Below, in pieces: positions 52,080 through 60,605 of a stretch of 64,000 nucleotides of DNA. The notes beneath the pieces are model-generated. The model worked only from the letters and a program-made list of their open reading frames with translations. It did not search any database and had not been told where the DNA came from. Made by a program: the position numbers and the translations under genes. How positions within the stretch are numbered: position 1 is the first letter of the stretch; each line of letters begins with the position of its first letter. The DNA comes from an uncultured Paracoccaceae bacterium (lineage in GTDB: Bacteria; Pseudomonadota; Alphaproteobacteria; Rhodobacterales; Rhodobacteraceae). The stretch spans positions 62,001 through 126,000 of the forward strand of contig CALIZF010000015.1 of assembly GCA_938028765.1 (NCBI GenBank), read 5' to 3'.

Positions 52080-52217
52080 ATGATACGCACGATCGTTGTC
52101 GGCAGCTGCGTTTCGGTTCAGGGCACGGTCATCGCGCAACTGCCCGATGGCCGCGTGACGATCCGGGTCGGCGACCGAACCTATACCGGCTATCCGGTCG
52201 CGCGCATCGCCGCGTAG
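52080..52217 (+). CDS. Small conserved protein of unknown function
   Basis: A 45-aa protein beginning MIRTIVVGSCVSVQG and continuing with QLPDGRVTIRVGDRTYTGYP, a small beta-barrel-like pattern. I recall similar 40-50 aa proteins in Rhodobacterales, but could not search. ATG 52080 has a G-rich ribosome site (GGGGAAGGGGGG). It lies at the border of the transposase-remnant region and is the last intact gene before it. Confidence 0.65.
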   Translation: MIRTIVVGSCVSVQGTVIAQLPDGRVTIRVGDRTYTGYPVARIAA

Positions 52218-52699
52218 GCGGGCACCCTGCCGGGCGTGATCCGTGACGGCCGAGGTAGGCCGGGCGCATGTCGGGTTTGCCGTGGCATGCAGGATGCGGC
52301 CGCAGGCGGCGCATATCGCCCGGTTTGCGTCGCCGACCGATAGCCCCGGGCGTCCGGCGCAGGTCCGGCCGCGGGGGTGCCCTCTCGAGCATCGAGGCGG
52401 CGAAGCGGCGGGCGGGACAGAAGCGGCGGGTGGCGGACGAGGCGCGGACGGTGGAGGGGGAACTGGCGCGCTTGCGGCTGAGGCGGGAGGGGATCGGCAC
52501 GGGTGAAGCCCGGCCTTCGATCCTGCGCGTTGAAACGTCCAGCGGCGCAGAGGTCCTGCCGAAGACCGGCGGATGGGCATCGACTGCCTTGACAGGTCCC
52601 GAACACTCCCAAACCCGACGTGGATGCGGAAGGTTGATCATCCTTCCTGAAGGCACGTGGGCCTCTGGATCCGCGGGGCGGACGAAAGCGGCGGGTCGC
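52218..52699. other. Non-coding border of the IS-remnant region
   Basis: No intact gene or recognisable remnant. Open frames are short and Arg/Pro/Ala-rich on both strands, as expected of decayed GC-rich DNA. Confidence 0.5.
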
Positions 52700-53537
52700 C
52701 GGGCAGCCATGTCGGCCTTCCGGCGCGCATTCGGGCCCGTCTGCCGCTGCGCAAGATGTGCCGGGGCCGGAACGACGCACCGGTCGGCATGACCGCCGCC
52801 TTCGCTCGGCTCGAGGACGCCGATGGCTGCCTGCGATCGCGCCCGAGCGGCTCTTGCAGACCAGGCTGATCCGGGTGCCGTTGTCCGTCCGGTCGAAGCG
52901 GCAACGGATGGAGCAGTTGGATGACACCCTCGAGTTCCGCTGGCCTGTCGGCCTCTGGATCGACGTTGCCCGTGTGGGTCCCGAGCCTATCCGGCCAGAA
53001 CCGCGCCCGACTGCGGACGAGGAAGATGTCGCGCAACGCGACGGCGGCGATCCCGGCCCACTGCGAGATCGCACCGCTCCTGTCGGACGGGCACGTCTCG
53101 GTCGGCGGCACGCCGGCGAACGCCCGGGCGTCGATGACGGGTTTCCGGCCGAAGGACGATGCGGCGTCGCCCGGCGATGAGGGGCCGGGCGATGCTCCCG
53201 CCTCCGACACCGCCGCTTCCGGGACCGCCTCGATGCCCCACCTTACCCGTGGGCGCCGCGATGCCGAGGCCGGTTTCCGCGGCGAGAAGCGGTCCGACGC
53301 CACCCATACCTTGACCACCGACCCGGATGCCGGGCCCCACTGGAATCTCCGGGCACCGGCGCGATGCCGTGCTTCGTCGGACACGCGCGGATGGAGACCC
53401 GCGCGGGCCTGATCTTGCAGCGTGACCTGAGCCAGGACGACGGTCATGCGGAACGGCGCGCGGCCGAGGTCGTCGCCGACCTGCGCCGGGCCTGTGTCAC
53501 GCCCGAGGTCGGCCGGAAGTGTCGCCGCCGCGCATCG
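52700..53537 (+). pseudogene. Decayed IS5-type transposase
   Basis: Scattered over two alternating frames (at least three shifts) are segments I recognise from IS5-group transposases. From about 52741: LPLRKM and MTAAFARL. From 52833: APERLL, SVRSKRQRMEQLDDTLEFRW. From 52972: VWVPSL, MSRNATAAIPAH, APLLSDGHVSVGGTPANARA, GFRPKD, FRGEKRSDATHTLTTDPDA. From 53364: FVGHARMETRAGLI, DGHAERRAA, VADLRRACVTPEVG. The part between RRAA and VADL is missing about 25-30 residues, and the C-terminal DDE end is absent. It cannot encode an active transposase. Confidence 0.8.
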
Positions 53538-54070
53538 CGATGTCGGCGGCGTCGAGCCAGAGGCAGGGCGAGGCGCCCTCGAGGGGGCGGCGACGCAAGG
53601 CCGTCGCCCGCGCGTCGATCCCGGCGCACGGCCGGCCGTCCCGGCCATTCGACAGGCCGCCCGCGCCCATGGCCCCTGCCGGATCATTGGCGGCGCGCGT
53701 CAAGACGGCCTGGGCGCAGGCTTCCCGGATCACCGCCACCCGCCTTCGGCCGCTCTCGCGAACCGTCGGCGTTCGCGGGCGCGGTCTCGGCGGTGCGTCG
53801 GGGTTCGAGGCAGCTCGCGACGTGGCTGGCCCTCGCGCAGTCCGGATATCGCAAGCCCGATCCGTTCGGCGCGGCTATCCCGGTCGTGCGCCCGACGGAA
53901 GCTGCGTTCGGTCTCGCGCGGGGCGTTGCGCGCGCCCGTCGCCGCGCCGGTCGGGCCCCCGCCTCCGCGTCCCTGATGCGCGCGGCGGCGAACGCCAGCA
54001 CGTCGCGGCCAAGATCGCCGTCGGCGGCCTCTTCCGCCCGCGCCGGCAGGGCCGTCGTGTCGCCGGTCAT
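53515..54070 (-). pseudogene. Decayed IS256 (Mutator)-type transposase, 5' half
   Basis: On the minus strand, frames from 54070 downwards read like IS256 transposases: MTGDTTALPARAEEAADGDL at the start, then SHVASCLEPRRTAE, and in another frame MAVIREACAQAVLTRAAN, AMGAGGLSNGR, CAGIDARATALRRRPLEGAS and CLWLDAADIAMRGG. The usual LWLDATYxKVR is recognisable in the last. The catalytic centre and C-terminal half are gone, lost at the junction with the IS5-type remnant near 53515-53540. Multiple frameshifts make it non-functional. Confidence 0.72.
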
Positions 54071-55161
54071 CCCCGTCTCCGCCTCGGGGCCCAGGTCTCG
54101 CACCCCGAAACTCTCCCGAAGAGTGGCGACGGCCAGCCGCGACGCCGCCTGCCGCGCACTGCCCCACGCCGCGGGCTCTGCGCACGGCCGGCCCCGGTAC
54201 CGCAGGGCGGGACGCGACCCCGACACGCCGCGCGGGGTGGTGCGGGTTGATGGCGCGCACCTTGTCCGCGCCGTTCGGGATCAGCACATGCACCGCGGCG
54301 GCGGGTTCGGCCCCGATGCAGGTCCCGGTGTTGCGGATGCCGCGGCCGACCTGTTCCGCCGCCGTTGCGGGCTTGCGCACCGCGGCCGGGAAGGCGGGGG
54401 TCGGGTGCGGATGCACGAAATTCATGGTGGGCTGGCGGGCGGCGGGGTTCTTCTGCCCCTTGCAGACCGGCGCCCGCCGCGCCGCGGGGTCGAGCGTGAC
54501 GCGCTGCTGCTCGATCACGGCGGAGGGGTCGGATTTCTCGAGGCCGAAGAGGTTGAAGCCCTGCTCGGCCGTCGGTGCAAGAGGTTGGAGAGGATCCCGT
54601 CGGGGTCGGACCGTTCGGGGCGGCCGACCATCTGCCAAGGGATCGCGTCCCACTTGCCGCGGTTGAACCGCACGACAGCCGACATCGGTTCGCGCGGCAC
54701 GACCTCGACGTGCACGCCGAGGCCGGGCTTGCGCCGTTCCTGCGCGATCAGATGGACGAACCGATGGTCGGCCGGCCGCTTCGCGCCGGACCTCGAGCAC
54801 AAGCGCCTGGCGCAGGTCACCCGCGACGGCCCCGGCTGCCGGTGGGCGACCGAGTTCGCCCGCCCCGGACGGATGGGCGAGACCGACGGCCTGATCCCGG
54901 ACGTGATCCGAACCGTGGCCGGCAAGACGGCCGCGGGCGAACGGCCGCTTCCGGCGGGCGAGCATTCCGTCAGCAACAGCGGCCTGACCGGGCTTTTCGT
55001 GCCATCACCGGCGACGCCGGACGACCTGCGCACCGCAGCGGGCCGTTACCCCGTCGGCGGCTGCGGCGCCGACATCGCCGCCGCGCAGGACCAGGTCGGA
55101 CAGCTCAGCATCGGCAAAGCCGTCGTCCTGCCGACGTGACGGCAAGGGTCCGTGCGCGGCG
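54071..55161. other. Gene-poor region with unidentified coding relics
   Basis: No intact gene. On the minus strand, text such as EVVPREPMSAVVRFNRGKWD (near 54690) and EQGFNLFGLEKSDPSAVIEQ (near 54550) looks protein-like in shifting frames. On the plus strand the last about 110 codons before 55139 (GRMGETDGLIPDVIRTVAGK) also look protein-like. I could not place them in a family. They may be further relics of mobile DNA. Confidence 0.4.
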
Positions 55162-55190
55162 TTGACCGGCCGCGCGGCGGGGTCTAGACC
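55162..55190 (+). promoter_or_regulatory. Candidate promoter of nrnC-lptCAB
   Basis: TTGACC (55162-55167), a 17-base spacer and TAGACC (55185-55190) lie about 33 bases before the nrnC GTG. The TAGAC-type -10 is like that before dctB. Confidence 0.55.
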
Positions 55191-55222
55191 GGCGCGGTCC
55201 GAACACGGGAAGGGATCGGCGC

Positions 55223-55837
55223 GTGACCGTCCACCTGCACGAAGGCGACCTGCCCGACGGCCTCGCGCTCGGCCCCGTCGTTGCGGTCGATACCGAGACG
55301 ATGGGTCTCGACCCGCGGCGCGACCGGCTGTGCCTCGTGCAGCTGTCGTCGGGCGACGGCAACGCCCACCTCGTGCAGATCGCGCGGGGGCAGCGCAGCG
55401 CGCCGAACCTCTGCGCGATGCTGGCCGATCCGGGCACGCTCAAGCTCTTCCACTTCGGCCGGTTCGACATCGCGGCGCTGCACGCGGCCTTCGGCGTCGT
55501 CACCGCACCTGTCTGGTGCACCAAGATCGCGTCCAAGCTGGTGCGGACCTTCACCGACCGTCACGGCCTGAAATACCTCCTGCAGGACCTCGTCGGGGTG
55601 GACATCTCGAAGCAGCAGCAGACCTCGGACTGGGGCGCGCCGGTGCTGACCGACGCGCAGAAGGACTATGCGGCGTCGGACGTGCTGCATCTGCACCGCC
55701 TGAAGGCGGAGCTGGAAGTGCGGCTGGCGCGCGAGGGGCGGACGGAGCTTGCACAGGCCATCTTCGCCTTCCTGCCCGTCCGGGCGCAGCTCGACCTGAT
55801 GGGCTGGGACGATGCGGCGGACATCTTCGCCCACTAG
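55223..55837 (+). CDS. nrnC: NanoRNase NrnC (DEDDy 3'-5' exoribonuclease)
   Basis: A 204-aa RNase D-like catalytic domain without HRDC domains. The DEDDy residues are visible: VAVDTETMGL (Asp, Glu; near residue 23), HFGRFDIAAL (Asp) and YAASDVLHL (Tyr and Asp, near 152). Size and setting beside lptC match NrnC, which degrades RNA dinucleotides in alphaproteobacteria lacking Orn. GTG 55223 is the start, with GGAAGGGA upstream. It heads a unit with lptC, lptA and lptB. Confidence 0.92.
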   Translation: MTVHLHEGDLPDGLALGPVVAVDTETMGLDPRRDRLCLVQLSSGDGNAHLVQIARGQRSAPNLCAMLADPGTLKLFHFGRFDIAALHAAFGVVTAPVWCTKIASKLVRTFTDRHGLKYLLQDLVGVDISKQQQTSDWGAPVLTDAQKDYAASDVLHLHRLKAELEVRLAREGRTELAQAIFAFLPVRAQLDLMGWDDAADIFAH

Positions 55838-55848
55838 GGCCGGGGCCG

Positions 55849-56445
55849 ATGGCGGGTGACGGCAGCCTGCATTCCCGCGTTGTCGCCGCGCTGAAGGTGG
55901 CGCTGCCGCTGGCGGCGCTGGCGCTGATGGCGACGCTGTTCCTATTCTCGAACGGCCCCCGACGCGGCGACCTGCCCTACGCCGAGGCCGAGATCGCGGC
56001 GCTGCTGCGTGAACCCAGGATGACCGCGCCCGAGTTTGCGGGCGTCTCTTCGGACGGAACAGACCTGCGCCTGACCGCCGACAGCGCACAGAGCGACATC
56101 GAACGCGGCGGGACGGCCAGCGCGGCGCGACCCGTGTTCGACGCGGCGACGGCCGACGGCACCGCCTACCGCGCGGTCGCGGCCGAGGCGCGGCTCGACC
56201 CCGCGCGCGGGATCCTCGTCCTGTCGGGCGGGGTCGTGCTGACCGCCAGCACCGGCTGGCGGGTCGAGACGGCAACGCTCGCTGCCGCGCTCGACCGCAC
56301 CTGGGCCGAAACGCAGGGCGGGGTCGCCGCGACCGGCCCCGCAGGCCGCGTCAGCGCCGGCCGGATGCAGCTGACGAGAACCGGCGCGGGCGACGTTCTG
56401 GTTTTCAAGGACGGCGTGAAGCTGCTATACGCCCCCGAACCCTGA
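55849..56445 (+). CDS. lptC: LPS export protein LptC
   Basis: A 198-aa bitopic protein. The N-terminal membrane helix (VALPLAALALMATLFLF, residues 17-33) is followed by an LptC/OstA-like beta-jellyroll (PEFAGVSSDGTDLRLTADSA, then GILVLSGGVVLTASTG). LptC links the inner-membrane LptBFG pump to periplasmic LptA and helps move lipopolysaccharide outward. ATG 55849 is 11 bases after the nrnC stop. lptF and lptG are not in the window. Confidence 0.9.
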   Translation: MAGDGSLHSRVVAALKVALPLAALALMATLFLFSNGPRRGDLPYAEAEIAALLREPRMTAPEFAGVSSDGTDLRLTADSAQSDIERGGTASAARPVFDAATADGTAYRAVAAEARLDPARGILVLSGGVVLTASTGWRVETATLAAALDRTWAETQGGVAATGPAGRVSAGRMQLTRTGAGDVLVFKDGVKLLYAPEP

Positions 56446-56463
56446 CCGTCGCCCGAGGCCACG

Positions 56464-56964
56464 ATGCGTGCCATCCCGCCTGCCCGAACGCTTGGCGTCG
56501 CGCTGTGGCTGGCGGCCGGCGCGGCCGCCGCGCAGGACGCCGCCATTGGCTTCCAGGGCCTGCGGCAGGATCCGTCAACCCCGATCGAGGTCGGGTCCGA
56601 CGAGCTGACGGTGGACCAGGCCCGCGGCGCGGCGACCTTCACGGGCAATGTCGTCGCGGTGCAGGGCGCCATGCGGCTCGCGGCAGGGTCGGTCACGGTC
56701 GAATACGATCGCGAGGGCGGGGGCATCCGGCGCCTTGTCGCCAGCGGCGGCGTGACCTTCGCCACCGGCGCCGAGGCGGCCGAGGCGCGCGAGGCGGATT
56801 ACGACGTGACCACCGGCGCGCTGGTCCTGTCGGGCGGCGTCGTGCTGACGCAGGGCCCGGCGACCATCACCGGCGACCGGCTGCGCGCCGACCTGCGCGC
56901 CGGCACCGGGCGGATGGAAGGGCGGGTCCGCACGGTCTTCCGCCCCGCGGGCACGGGCGACTGA
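56464..56964 (+). CDS. lptA: LPS transport periplasmic protein LptA
   Basis: A 166-aa protein with a signal peptide (residues 1-23, ending AAAQ). The OstA-like jellyroll reads PIEVGSDELTVDQARGAATF, GNVVAVQGAMRLAAGSV, GGVTFATGAEAAEAREADYD, LVLSGGVVLTQGPATITGDR. It forms the periplasmic bridge for lipopolysaccharide. Its stop overlaps the lptB start by one base (TGATG), and it lies 18 bases after lptC. Confidence 0.93.
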   Translation: MRAIPPARTLGVALWLAAGAAAAQDAAIGFQGLRQDPSTPIEVGSDELTVDQARGAATFTGNVVAVQGAMRLAAGSVTVEYDREGGGIRRLVASGGVTFATGAEAAEAREADYDVTTGALVLSGGVVLTQGPATITGDRLRADLRAGTGRMEGRVRTVFRPAGTGD

Positions 56965-57752
56965 TGCGCGACACGGCCGAGCCGGCGCGGCCGGGTCCGG
57001 GCGGACCGGGGCCCGAGCTCGCCGGGCGCAGCGGGCTGCGCGTCGTCCGCCTGCGCAAGAGCTATCGCCGCCGTCTGGTCCTGCGCGATGTCAGCCTCGA
57101 CCTAGGCCGCGGCGAGGTGGTCGCGCTTCTGGGGCCGAACGGATCGGGCAAGACGACCTGCTTTTACACCATCGCGGGGCTGGTGCCGGCGGACGGCGGG
57201 CAGGTGACGATCGACGGGCGCGATGTGACCGGCCTGCCGATGTACCGCCGGGCGCGCATGGGCCTTGGCTACCTGCCGCAGGAGGTATCGATCTTCCGCG
57301 GCCTCAGCGTGGCGGACAACATCCTCGCGGTGCTGGAAATCGTCGAGGGCGACCGGCACAAGCGGCGGGAACGGCTGGAAGAGCTGATGTCGGAATTCGG
57401 CATCACGCACCTGCGCCGCGCGCCGGCCCTGTCCCTGTCGGGCGGGGAACGGCGGCGAGTCGAGATCGCGCGGTGCCTGGCGGCGGACCCGCGGTATCTG
57501 CTGCTCGACGAACCCTTCGCCGGAGTTGACCCGATCGCGGTCGGCGAGATCCGGCATCTGGTGCACGACCTGAAGTCGCGCGGGATCGGTGTGCTGATCA
57601 CCGACCACAACGTGCGCGAGACGCTGCCGATCGTGGACCGCGCCTATATTCTGCACGACGGCCGCGTCCTGATGAGCGGGACGACGGACGAAGTGGTGCG
57701 GGACGAGACGGTGCAGCGCGTCTACCTCGGCCAGGGGTTCCGCATCGACTGA
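56964..57752 (+). CDS. lptB: LPS export ABC transporter ATP-binding protein LptB
   Basis: A 262-aa ABC ATPase. Walker A LLGPNGSGKTTCFYTI (near residue 53), Q-loop YLPQEVSIFRGLSVADNI (the LptB-typical text), signature LSLSGGERRRVEIARCLA, Walker B YLLLDEPFAGVDPIAV and switch His in LITDHNVRETL. The N-terminal 25 residues are a variable Pro/Gly-rich leader. ATG 56964 overlaps the lptA stop. It drives LPS extraction from the inner membrane with LptFG. Confidence 0.96.
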   Translation: MRDTAEPARPGPGGPGPELAGRSGLRVVRLRKSYRRRLVLRDVSLDLGRGEVVALLGPNGSGKTTCFYTIAGLVPADGGQVTIDGRDVTGLPMYRRARMGLGYLPQEVSIFRGLSVADNILAVLEIVEGDRHKRRERLEELMSEFGITHLRRAPALSLSGGERRRVEIARCLAADPRYLLLDEPFAGVDPIAVGEIRHLVHDLKSRGIGVLITDHNVRETLPIVDRAYILHDGRVLMSGTTDEVVRDETVQRVYLGQGFRID

Positions 57753-57770
57753 GGCGCGCCCAAACGGTTG

Positions 57771-57800
57771 TTGACAACCCCCGCGGCGGTGCCGCCAAAT
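57771..57800 (+). promoter_or_regulatory. Candidate hpf promoter
   Basis: A perfect TTGACA (57771-57776) is followed 18 bases on by CCAAAT (57795-57800), with AAATAC close by as another -10. It lies after lptB and would give a leader of about 130 bases before hpf. Confidence 0.45.
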
Positions 57801-57935
57801 ACCCGAAATGCGTGCGACCTTCGCCAGCGCCGGCCCGGACAGACTGCCCCTGCAGCCCCCGCCGCCCTGCCCGCAAGCGCACCGGCCCGCGCGGCCGCAC
57901 CCCTTCACGTCCGTTCCGCAAGAGCAGGAGGCACT

Positions 57936-58511
57936 ATGCGGTATCAGATCAGCGGCAGGCAGATCGACATCGGCGAGGCGCTGCAAACCCATGTGAAGGC
58001 CGAGCTTGGCGAGACAGTGGAGAAATACGCGCAGCGCCCCACCGAGGCCGTGGTGATCTTCAGCCGCGACGCGCACCAGCACGTCTGCGAGGCGACGATC
58101 CACCTGTCGACCGGCCTGACCGCCCAGGCGCGCGGCCAGGCAGGCGACATCTATGCCGCGTTCGAAAGCTGCCGCGAGAAGATGGACAAACAGCTGCGCC
58201 GCTACAAGCGCCGCCTGCGCGACCACCACGCCGCCCGTTCCCGGCCGGTTGAGTTCGAGGGCGTTCCCGCCTATATCCTCGCGGCCCATGACGAACCGGA
58301 CGAATCCGAGCCCGAGACGCTTCAGCCCATCATCATCGCAGAGATGGAGACGCGGGTGCCGGAGCTGTCCGTGGGCGAGGCGGTGATGCAGATGGAACTC
58401 GGAGGGCAGAAGCTGCTCGTGTTCCGCAACGAAGGGCATGGCGGGGTGAACGTGGTCTATCGCCGCGACGACGGCAACATCGGCTGGATCGACCCGCGTA
58501 ACAGCAAATAG
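57936..58511 (+). CDS. hpf: Ribosome hibernation promoting factor, long form
   Basis: A 191-aa long HPF. The N-terminal S30AE domain (residues 1-105) reads MRYQISGRQIDIGEALQTHV and DIYAAFESCREKMDKQLRRY; an acidic linker follows, then the C-terminal dimerisation domain (about 133-190: PIIIAEMETRVPELSVGEAV, NVVYRRDDGNIGWID). It inactivates ribosomes as 100S dimers in stationary phase. ATG 57936 follows AGGAG (57926-57930). It sits between lptB and ptsN, an arrangement seen in many proteobacteria near rpoN, though rpoN is absent here. Confidence 0.96.
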   Translation: MRYQISGRQIDIGEALQTHVKAELGETVEKYAQRPTEAVVIFSRDAHQHVCEATIHLSTGLTAQARGQAGDIYAAFESCREKMDKQLRRYKRRLRDHHAARSRPVEFEGVPAYILAAHDEPDESEPETLQPIIIAEMETRVPELSVGEAVMQMELGGQKLLVFRNEGHGGVNVVYRRDDGNIGWIDPRNSK

Positions 58512-58556
58512 GCGAAGGGCGCACCGCCGGGCGACATCCCGGACGGCGCGGCGAAC

Positions 58557-59021
58557 ATGGACATAGCGAAAATCCTGAAGCCCGAGGCGGTGCGCGTGTT
58601 CGGGCACGTGGTCAGCAAGAAGCGGCTGTTCCAGGACCTCGGCGACATCGCGGCGGCCGCCTACGGCATTCCGGCGGCCGCCGTGGTCGATGGATTGCAG
58701 GAACGCGAGACGCTGGGGCCCACCGGTGTGGGGCACGGCATCGCCCTGCCCCATGCCCGGCTCGAGGGACTGGACCGGATCGCGGGCCTCTTCGTGCGGC
58801 TGGAACGCCCGATGGACTTCGACAGCGTGGACCGCCAGCCGGTGGACCTGATCTTCGGCCTCTTGGCCCCGAAGGACTCGGGGGTCGAGCACCTGAAGGC
58901 GCTGGCGCTCATCAGCCGCACGATGCGCGACCCGGCCGTGATCGCCAAGCTGCGCGCGAACCTCGCGCCGGCGACGCTGCACGCCATCCTGACCGAAGCG
59001 CGGTCGAGCCAGGCGGCCTGA
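58557..59021 (+). CDS. ptsN: PTS IIA-like nitrogen regulatory protein PtsN
   Basis: A 154-aa EIIA-Ntr protein. The phospho-accepting His is in GVGHGIALPHARL (near residue 66). Other landmarks are KKRLFQDLGDIAA, RETLGPTGVG and DLIFGLLAPKDSGVEHLKAL. It receives phosphate from PtsP via NPr and regulates potassium, nitrogen or carbon functions. ATG 58557 begins the conserved DIAKIL. It lies 45 bases after hpf, so probably co-transcribed. Confidence 0.95.
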   Translation: MDIAKILKPEAVRVFGHVVSKKRLFQDLGDIAAAAYGIPAAAVVDGLQERETLGPTGVGHGIALPHARLEGLDRIAGLFVRLERPMDFDSVDRQPVDLIFGLLAPKDSGVEHLKALALISRTMRDPAVIAKLRANLAPATLHAILTEARSSQAA

Positions 59022-59171
59022 TCCCCGCCCCCCCGGACTGCCGCGTCCGGCACGTCCCCGCCGACGACACGGTGGCGCCCGCCCGCGGCAGCGATGCACG
59101 CCGCCCCCCGGGGGCTGGCCGGGCGGCGGCGGCGCACGGCGCTGCGGCCGGCGTGCGCGGGCCCCGCACGC

Positions 59172-60593
59172 TCAGGACGCGGCGGGCGGCGTCCAGTCGG
59201 CAAAGCCGAAGGCGGCGTGATCGCGCGCGTAGGCGTCGCGCGATGCCGCCTGCACCTCGGCATCGGCGATCGCGGCCAGCACGGGATCGGGCGGCTCCGC
59301 CGCGACGGGCGGGGCAAGGGCGCCCGTCTCGGCGGCGAGGAAGGCAAGGCCCTGCGCCAGCCGTTCCTCGCGCAGGATGTGGTCGGGGCGGATCGCGGCG
59401 GCGAACCCGTCGATCACGGCAGCCTGGCTGGCCCAGGCGGGATCGACGCGCACTGCCGTCTGCCCCGCCAGATTGCCCTTCACGAAGCGCAGGAAGGACA
59501 GGAACGCCGCCCGGTGTTCTGCGACCGGCAGCGCCGCCCCGGCCGCCGGCAGCGCCACCTTCCACTGCCGGCGCAGCACGCCCGCGACCACCCCGGCCTC
59601 GCCTGTCAGGATGCGGTCGCGGAAGGCCGCATGCGCGCGCGCCAGAGGATGGCGCAGCACGCAGAAGGCCCGCGCGCCCGGACTGGCCGCCTGCCAGTCG
59701 GCAAGCGTGCGGCGGCTGAAGCCATGCACCACACCGGGCGCGGCGTCGGCCCGACGCACCTGCGCGAGCCAGCCTTGCACCGATGCGGCGGGGCCCCCGC
59801 GGATCGGCAGCCACAGAAGCGGCGCCCCCCTGGCCGCGACGAAGGTCGGCACCGCGGCCCCGCGCGCCGGTTCGAACGCCGGCGGCAGCGCCAGCGCGAA
59901 GGGGTCGAGCGCGGCCAGCGCCGCCGCCATCTCGGCCGGATTCGTCACCTTTTCGGAGGCAGGCTCGGGGTTCTGCTTCTTCACCGCCTGCGACACCGCC
60001 TCGAGCCGCCCCGGCACGCCGAGAAACGCCGCGAGCCCGTTCAGCACCGCAAGGTCGCCCAGATCGTCATAGGCGATGTGGAAGGCCGTCTGCCCCGTCG
60101 CCTGCAGGCGGTGGTGCACGCCGGCGTGGAACGCCCGCTGCTCGGCCAGGTAGGCGGCGAAGTCCGCGGGGTCGAAACGCACCTTCTCGGCCCGGCGACG
60201 ACGGGCGTCGCCCAGCTTCCACTGCCCGGTCGCCCGGGCGATCTGCAGCGACACGAAGGCATCGAGCGGGTTGCGCGTCAGCACGATCTTGGCGCAGCGC
60301 GGATCGTCGAGGCAGCGGTCCAGCACCCTTGGGTCATGGTCGTGGAAGAAGCGGAAGCCCGCGATCCCCGCGCCGGCCGCATCCCGCATCGCCGCCACCA
60401 GCGCAAGGGGATCGCGGTCGCGCGCCGCCAGCGTCATGCCGAGGTATTCGCCCCGGTCCTTCGTGCCGATGAAATGGGGGTTGAACGCCTCGCCGTGGCA
60501 GGCGACGCCGGGAATGGCGTTCAGATTGTCCTCAAGGAAATTCGACCCCGTCCGCATCCCGGCGATCACGATGAACAGGTCGAAGGGGCGCAT
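59172..60593 (-). CDS. Two-domain sulfotransferase-like protein
   Basis: A 473-aa protein. The N-terminal part (1-230) is a NodH-like sulfotransferase: FIVIAGMRTGSNFLEDNLNA carries the 5'-phosphosulfate-type loop and KIVLTRNPLDAFVSLQIARA the 3'-phosphate site. The C-terminal part (about 240-473) has a second, degenerate-looking sulfotransferase pattern: AFCVLRHPLARAHAAFRDRI matches the 3'-phosphate motif, but the first loop is replaced by VAARGAPLLWLPIRGGPAAS. It may be bifunctional or have one regulatory half. Last gene of the glycan operon, 12 bases after the GT14 gene. Confidence 0.82.
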   Translation of the reverse strand: MRPFDLFIVIAGMRTGSNFLEDNLNAIPGVACHGEAFNPHFIGTKDRGEYLGMTLAARDRDPLALVAAMRDAAGAGIAGFRFFHDHDPRVLDRCLDDPRCAKIVLTRNPLDAFVSLQIARATGQWKLGDARRRRAEKVRFDPADFAAYLAEQRAFHAGVHHRLQATGQTAFHIAYDDLGDLAVLNGLAAFLGVPGRLEAVSQAVKKQNPEPASEKVTNPAEMAAALAALDPFALALPPAFEPARGAAVPTFVAARGAPLLWLPIRGGPAASVQGWLAQVRRADAAPGVVHGFSRRTLADWQAASPGARAFCVLRHPLARAHAAFRDRILTGEAGVVAGVLRRQWKVALPAAGAALPVAEHRAAFLSFLRFVKGNLAGQTAVRVDPAWASQAAVIDGFAAAIRPDHILREERLAQGLAFLAAETGALAPPVAAEPPDPVLAAIADAEVQAASRDAYARDHAAFGFADWTPPAAS

Positions 60594-60605
60594 CGGCGAT
60601 CGGCG

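Noticed and set aside
52638-53687. A 349-codon minus-strand frame as an intact gene
   Set aside because: It is the antisense of the IS5-type remnant; the plus strand carries recognisable transposase segments instead.
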